The position numbers and the translations under genes were made by a program. Shown piece after piece: positions 31,491 through 34,814 of a stretch of DNA of 34,814 bases. The DNA comes from Gemmatimonadota bacterium (GTDB taxonomy: Bacteria > Gemmatimonadota > Gemmatimonadetes > Gemmatimonadales > GWC2-71-9), in assembly GCA_020351775.1 (NCBI GenBank), contig CP070666.1, positions 3,689,792-3,724,605 of the forward strand, read 5' to 3'. Each line of letters starts with the position of its first letter. The stretch's first letter is position 1. The notes beneath the pieces were generated by a model. It had not been told where the DNA came from, searched no databases, and worked only from the letters and a program-made list of their open reading frames with translations.

Positions 31491-31531
31491 TCACTTTCGC
31501 TCATGCTCAAGACAGGAGATTCCGTCCGTCC

Positions 31532-32488
31532 ATGAATGCCTGCGAACCGCAGCTATCGGTGGTTGTTCCGCTATACAACGAGGTGGACAACGTTCTTCCG
31601 CTGGTGGAGGCGATCACAGAGGCCCTGGCGGGATGCGAGCCCTGGGAGCTGATCCTCGTGGATGATGGCAGTACGGATGGGACCGCAGCCGTGGCCCACC
31701 GTATCGCCGACGACGACGGGCGGATCCGCCTGATCCGTTTGGCGCGCAATTATGGGCAGACTCCAGCAATGCAGGCCGGATTCGACCACGTGAGGGGAAG
31801 GGTCGTTGTGAGCATGGATGGCGATCTGCAGAACGACCCGCGTGACATCCCGCTCCTTGCAGCCAAGCTCGACGAGGGATACGACCTGGTGGCGGGCTAC
31901 CGCAGGGGCAGAAAAGACAAACTGGTGACTCGCAAGATTCCGTCGTGGATCGCCAACCGCCTGATCCAGCGAATCACGCAGGTCAGAATTCGTGACAACG
32001 GCTGCTCGCTCAAGGCCTATCGGGTCGATCTACTGAGACGCATCAACCTCTACTCGGACATGCACAGGTTCATCCCGGCGGTGGCTGCCGCAACGGCAGG
32101 AGCGCGCATAGCGGAGGTCCCAGTGCGTCATCACGCGCGAAAGCATGGGAGCAGCAAGTATGGTCTATCTCGGATCCTCAAGGTCCTGGCAGACCTGCTC
32201 ACGATCAAGATGATTCGGTCGTTTCGTGACCGCCCATTGGCGATGTTGGCTGCTGGCTCGCTGCTAGCCACCCTCCTGGCGGGCGCGACAGGCGCGGCCG
32301 CGATAGTGGCTGCAGTCGGGTTTGGCCCCGAGAAGGCGAACGCGGTTGTGTTTTCGGGAACCGCACTGCTGTGGCTCGGGCTGGCCGGCTACCTGCTCAT
32401 GCTCGGACTGATCGCTGAAGTGGCACTTTGGGAACATAGGAGGGAGAACGGAGAGCAACTCCCCCTCGTTCATGAGGAGCAACATTGA
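31532..32488 (+). CDS. GT2 glycosyltransferase, DPM/GtrB-like
   Basis: A 318-aa family 2 glycosyltransferase of the polyprenyl-phosphate sugar transferase type: a GT-A domain followed by two C-terminal membrane helices (about 236-262 and 270-295). Catalytic motifs are intact: VVVPLYNEVDN (11-20), LVDDGSTDGT (42-51) and the metal-binding DGD in SMDGDLQNDP (96-98). It probably makes a polyprenyl-phosphate-linked sugar at the inner membrane, for side-branch or modification use; that is inferred from the family. The ATG at 31532 begins the family's N-terminus, with AGGAG about 13 bp upstream, so the spacing is long. A GTG at 31472 in the same frame would begin inside the dyad. The stop overlaps the TTG of the next gene. 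Confidence 0.9.
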   Translation: MNACEPQLSVVVPLYNEVDNVLPLVEAITEALAGCEPWELILVDDGSTDGTAAVAHRIADDDGRIRLIRLARNYGQTPAMQAGFDHVRGRVVVSMDGDLQNDPRDIPLLAAKLDEGYDLVAGYRRGRKDKLVTRKIPSWIANRLIQRITQVRIRDNGCSLKAYRVDLLRRINLYSDMHRFIPAVAAATAGARIAEVPVRHHARKHGSSKYGLSRILKVLADLLTIKMIRSFRDRPLAMLAAGSLLATLLAGATGAAAIVAAVGFGPEKANAVVFSGTALLWLGLAGYLLMLGLIAEVALWEHRRENGEQLPLVHEEQH

Positions 32489-33513
32489 CGGAACAGATAA
32501 AAGTCTTGGGACCTGAGACAGCCGAGCCACACGTGCCGGAACTGGACGTCTCGGTGATCGTGCCGATTGCGGAACGACCGGAGGATTTGACAGAGCTCTA
32601 CCACGAGTACTCGCTGCCATTAGCCGAGTCAGGACGATCGTTCGAGTTCATTTTCGTGGCCGAACCCTGGTGCCGCAGGCTTACCGAACCACTGCTGCAG
32701 TTGGTAGAGCGGGGTCACCCCATCCGCGTGCTGCAGATGGGCCAGACGATGGGCGAAGCATCTCTCCTCAGGCTTGCGGCGACCCACTGCAATGCACCGG
32801 TTATCGTGACACTTCCCGCATATCGGAGAGTCCAGGCCGGCGCGCTCGCGGACCTGATTCAGGGCGTGATCGAAGGGGCAGACGTAGTGAACGCTCGCCG
32901 ATGGCCTCGGCGGGACGCCTGGTTGAACCGCCTGCAAGGCCGGGTCTTCCACATGCTGTTGGGAAGCATCACCAGCCGGCGGCTCCACGATGTGGCCTCC
33001 GGAGTCAGAGCCATGCGCAGAGATGTGCTGCTCCGATTGCCTCTATACGGGGATTTCTTCCGATTTCTTCCGCTGCTCGCCGCTCGTGAGGGTTACACGG
33101 TCACCGAGCTTGCAGTGCCGCAGCATGAGCGCGATACGTCGACCCGGATCTACGGACCGGGTGTATATCTACGGCGGATAATCGATTTGCTGGGACTCTT
33201 CTTCCTGCTGCGATTCACGGAGAAGCCACTGAGATTCTTCGGCCTGCTGGGCAGCACTCTGGCGGTAGGCGGCGGCTCCGTACTCGCTGTGTTGTTGGTC
33301 CAGCGCCTGCAAGGCCAGGGGATTGCAGATCGACCGTTGCTGTTGCTCGGCGTGTTGCTCGTAGTATTGGGCATTCAGGCGATAGCACTGGGGCTGGTGG
33401 GCGAGATCATCGTGCACCTGCACGCTTCGGGCAGACGCAGCTATCGGATACTGCAAGGCGAGTCACAGCCCCACCACGGTGCCGCCGGTGAGAACGAATC
33501 CCTGAGCGCCTGA
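32485..33513 (+). CDS. Degenerate GT2-like membrane protein, likely non-catalytic
   Basis: A 342-aa paralogue of the preceding GT2 with the same layout: a GT-A-like domain, then two C-terminal membrane helices (about 252-272 and 288-312). It lacks the key acids. The LVDDGS region is FVAEPW (57-62) and the DGD site reads TLPAY (109-113). The later motif HDVASGVRAMRRDVL (compare RDNGCSLKAYRVDLL) is kept. It is therefore probably not an active glycosyltransferase and may be a partner of the upstream enzyme. The TTG at 32485 overlaps the previous stop as TTGA, with GAGGAG 7 bp upstream, which indicates coupling. The frame is intact, so it is not a pseudogene. Confidence 0.8.
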   Translation: MTEQIKVLGPETAEPHVPELDVSVIVPIAERPEDLTELYHEYSLPLAESGRSFEFIFVAEPWCRRLTEPLLQLVERGHPIRVLQMGQTMGEASLLRLAATHCNAPVIVTLPAYRRVQAGALADLIQGVIEGADVVNARRWPRRDAWLNRLQGRVFHMLLGSITSRRLHDVASGVRAMRRDVLLRLPLYGDFFRFLPLLAAREGYTVTELAVPQHERDTSTRIYGPGVYLRRIIDLLGLFFLLRFTEKPLRFFGLLGSTLAVGGGSVLAVLLVQRLQGQGIADRPLLLLGVLLVVLGIQAIALGLVGEIIVHLHASGRRSYRILQGESQPHHGAAGENESLSA

Positions 33514-33614
33514 CGGCGCGCGGCGGCTTACCCCGGTGCGGCTACGAGCCGATCCTCAAGCTGCTATATGTCCTATCGGCAGAGAACAACCGGTGTACTG
33601 ACACGGGATAGCGG

Positions 33615-34814
33615 CTAGCACCGCGTAGGCGGCGACGGCTCACCTGAGGGCACGTCACCGGCGCCACGACGAGTGGGTTCCCAAGTGGGATTGAGCTCCC
33701 GGCGCAATACCCTGGTCCAGGCATGCAGTACCGCCCAGTTGCCTACCAACCCAAACGCCGGAAGAGCACAGATCCGCGGAATGCTGCCTCCCCGTGGCCA
33801 GGCCCAGCCGATCACTGCAAGTGCAACCCCGACTGCCGCAACCGCCAGAATCACCCTCGCCCACTGCTGCGTTGTCGCGAGTACGGCGAGCGAGACAACT
33901 GACAGCGCCCCAGCCCATGGGACCAGCCAACGACACAACTTGTGGCTGAACAGCATCCACGCGAATACGCCGTAGCGAAACGGATTGAGCAGTGCGCGCT
34001 TGTACAGCAGAGTCTCCATGCCCCGGGCGAAAGTCCTGACCTTGCGACGATATTCGCTGTGCAGCGACCCGGTTCGTGGCACGTAGCACACGGCCTCGTC
34101 CACCGAGACGGCGCGATAGCCGGCCTCCCGGGCCGTTAGAGCCGCAGCAAAGTCACGGCTCAGGGCACCGGGCACCGGTTTGCAGTGCAGTTCAGACCGG
34201 ATTGCGTAGAAACACCCCGACGCGCCCACTATACCATAGACCCTGGTCTCCAACGCCCGAAGCTTCATCTCGTAGTCTACGTAGCCGGACTCGCCCACGT
34301 TCGAGTCGTCCTCCAGGCGCGAAACACTGATGTCGCGCCCGGATGCAACTCCCACCGATGGGTCACAGCAGGCTGCGACCAGGGGTTTGAGCGCCTCGGG
34401 GTGAATCCGGATGGTCGCATCGGTATTGACCACGATCTCACCCCGCAGCGCTGAACGGGCAGCGTTTTCGGCAGCCGTCTTCCCGCCCCGCTCAGCGAGC
34501 CTCACGAACTCTATGCCGCGGTCGACGTATTCGGACACGATCGCGTCAGTGCGGTCGGTTGAGGCATCCGAAACGATGAGGATTTGGCGCCGGTCCTCCG
34601 GGTAATCCAACCGCAGCAGGCTCTCCAAGGTAGACCGGATCACGGCCTCCTCATTGTACACGGGCACGGCAACGCTTATGGTCGGCCACTCGTGCGGCTC
34701 CTTACTCCGCGGCCTAGCCGGCCGGCACAGGGCCAGCACTCGGAGCAACAAAGGGTAGACCACGTATGGGTACGCAGCGAACACCAGTGATGCGAGCAAG
34801 ATTACGAGTACGAC
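33615..34814 (-). CDS. GT2 glycosyltransferase, 5' end beyond the window
   Basis: At least 399 codons are visible. The frame runs open to the right edge and the visible N-terminus (VVLVILLASLVFAAYPYVVYPLLL) is a membrane helix already under way, so the true start lies outside. It is a processive-type GT-A domain: ISVAVPVYNEEAVI, IVSDASTDRTD, a NTDATIRIHP metal site (DxT-like TDA), GASGCFYAIR and SRDFAAALTAREAGYRA, then YRRKVRTFARG (RxxRW-like region, with F in place of W). C-terminal membrane helices follow. It resembles glycosyltransferases of the cellulose-synthase/hyaluronan-synthase branch that act on EPS. The product is unknown. It is convergent with the GT2 pair; the 101-bp gap shows no clear terminator. 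Confidence 0.85.
   Translation of the reverse strand, partial: VVLVILLASLVFAAYPYVVYPLLLRVLALCRPARPRSKEPHEWPTISVAVPVYNEEAVIRSTLESLLRLDYPEDRRQILIVSDASTDRTDAIVSEYVDRGIEFVRLAERGGKTAAENAARSALRGEIVVNTDATIRIHPEALKPLVAACCDPSVGVASGRDISVSRLEDDSNVGESGYVDYEMKLRALETRVYGIVGASGCFYAIRSELHCKPVPGALSRDFAAALTAREAGYRAVSVDEAVCYVPRTGSLHSEYRRKVRTFARGMETLLYKRALLNPFRYGVFAWMLFSHKLCRWLVPWAGALSVVSLAVLATTQQWARVILAVAAVGVALAVIGWAWPRGGSIPRICALPAFGLVGNWAVLHAWTRVLRRELNPTWEPTRRGAGDVPSGEPSPPTRC

Larger units (their letters stand above)
30723..31531. other. Divergent non-coding region (about 800 bp)
   Basis: It contains sigma54-like promoters facing left (30779-30794) and right (31309-31324). A dyad GTTCC..AGC/GCTGGAAC lies at 30936-30962 and a perfect TTGC dyad at 31473-31490. 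A plus-strand frame 30989-31381 (130 codons) has no recognisable domain or ribosome-binding site and contains the rightward promoter, so I do not call it a gene. Confidence 0.5.

Noticed and set aside
1..34814. CRISPR arrays, tRNA/rRNA genes, insertion sequences, attachment sites
   Set aside because: Looked for by eye on both strands; no short spaced repeats, tRNA-like cloverleaf, transposase or terminal inverted repeats were seen.

Overview
The window looks like a chromosomal exopolysaccharide (EPS) locus from a high-GC, diderm (Gram-negative-type) bacterium. The evidence is an outer-membrane export protein, a TonB-receptor-like protein, lipoproteins, and frequent GTG/TTG starts. The gene content and style (CarboxypepD_reg/Oar-like receptor, Ig-like lipoprotein, XrtA/PEP-CTERM-type EPS genes, strong GC bias) would fit Gemmatimonadota or a related phylum. 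That placement is inference; no rRNA or other marker gene is present.

Layout: 55-3022 (-) holds a small zinc-ribbon protein, glmS and a Wza-like export protein. 3356-4285 (+) is an atypical receiver/GGDEF-like protein, convergent with a Wzc-like BY-kinase/chain-length protein (4286-6706, -). 7213-10858 (+) holds an NtrC-type sigma54 activator, a soluble histidine kinase and the initiating sugar-phosphate transferase. 10972-12114 (-) is a GT4 glycosyltransferase. 12538-14843 (+) holds a Wzy/O-antigen-ligase-like polymerase and a polysaccharide deacetylase. 14910-19207 (-) is a four-gene unit: XrtA-type deacetylase, FemAB-like protein, DegT aminotransferase, VanZ-like protein. 19635-28876 (+) holds a TonB-receptor-like protein, a repeat lipoprotein, a GT4, a Wzx flippase and a CelD-like acetyltransferase. 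29091-30722 (-) is an Ig-like/jelly-roll lipoprotein. 31532-33513 (+) is a coupled pair of GT2 proteins, one apparently catalytically dead. 33615 to the right edge (-) is a 5'-truncated GT2.

Together these genes make up most of a Wzx/Wzy-type pathway: precursor supply (GlmS), lipid-linked initiation, glycosyl transfer, amino/acyl modification and deacetylation, flipping (Wzx), polymerisation (Wzy), length control (Wzc) and export (Wza). Several families are those found beside exosortase XrtA, but no exosortase and no PEP-CTERM substrate is visible here.

The most striking observation is regulatory. Sequences matching the sigma54 -24/-12 promoter (core GGC-N7-TTGC) lie, correctly oriented, in front of seven transcription units, with two weaker matches in front of two more. 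The locus itself encodes a sigma54 activator and a kinase. I read this as a self-contained sigma54 EPS regulon with its transcription units scattered on both strands.
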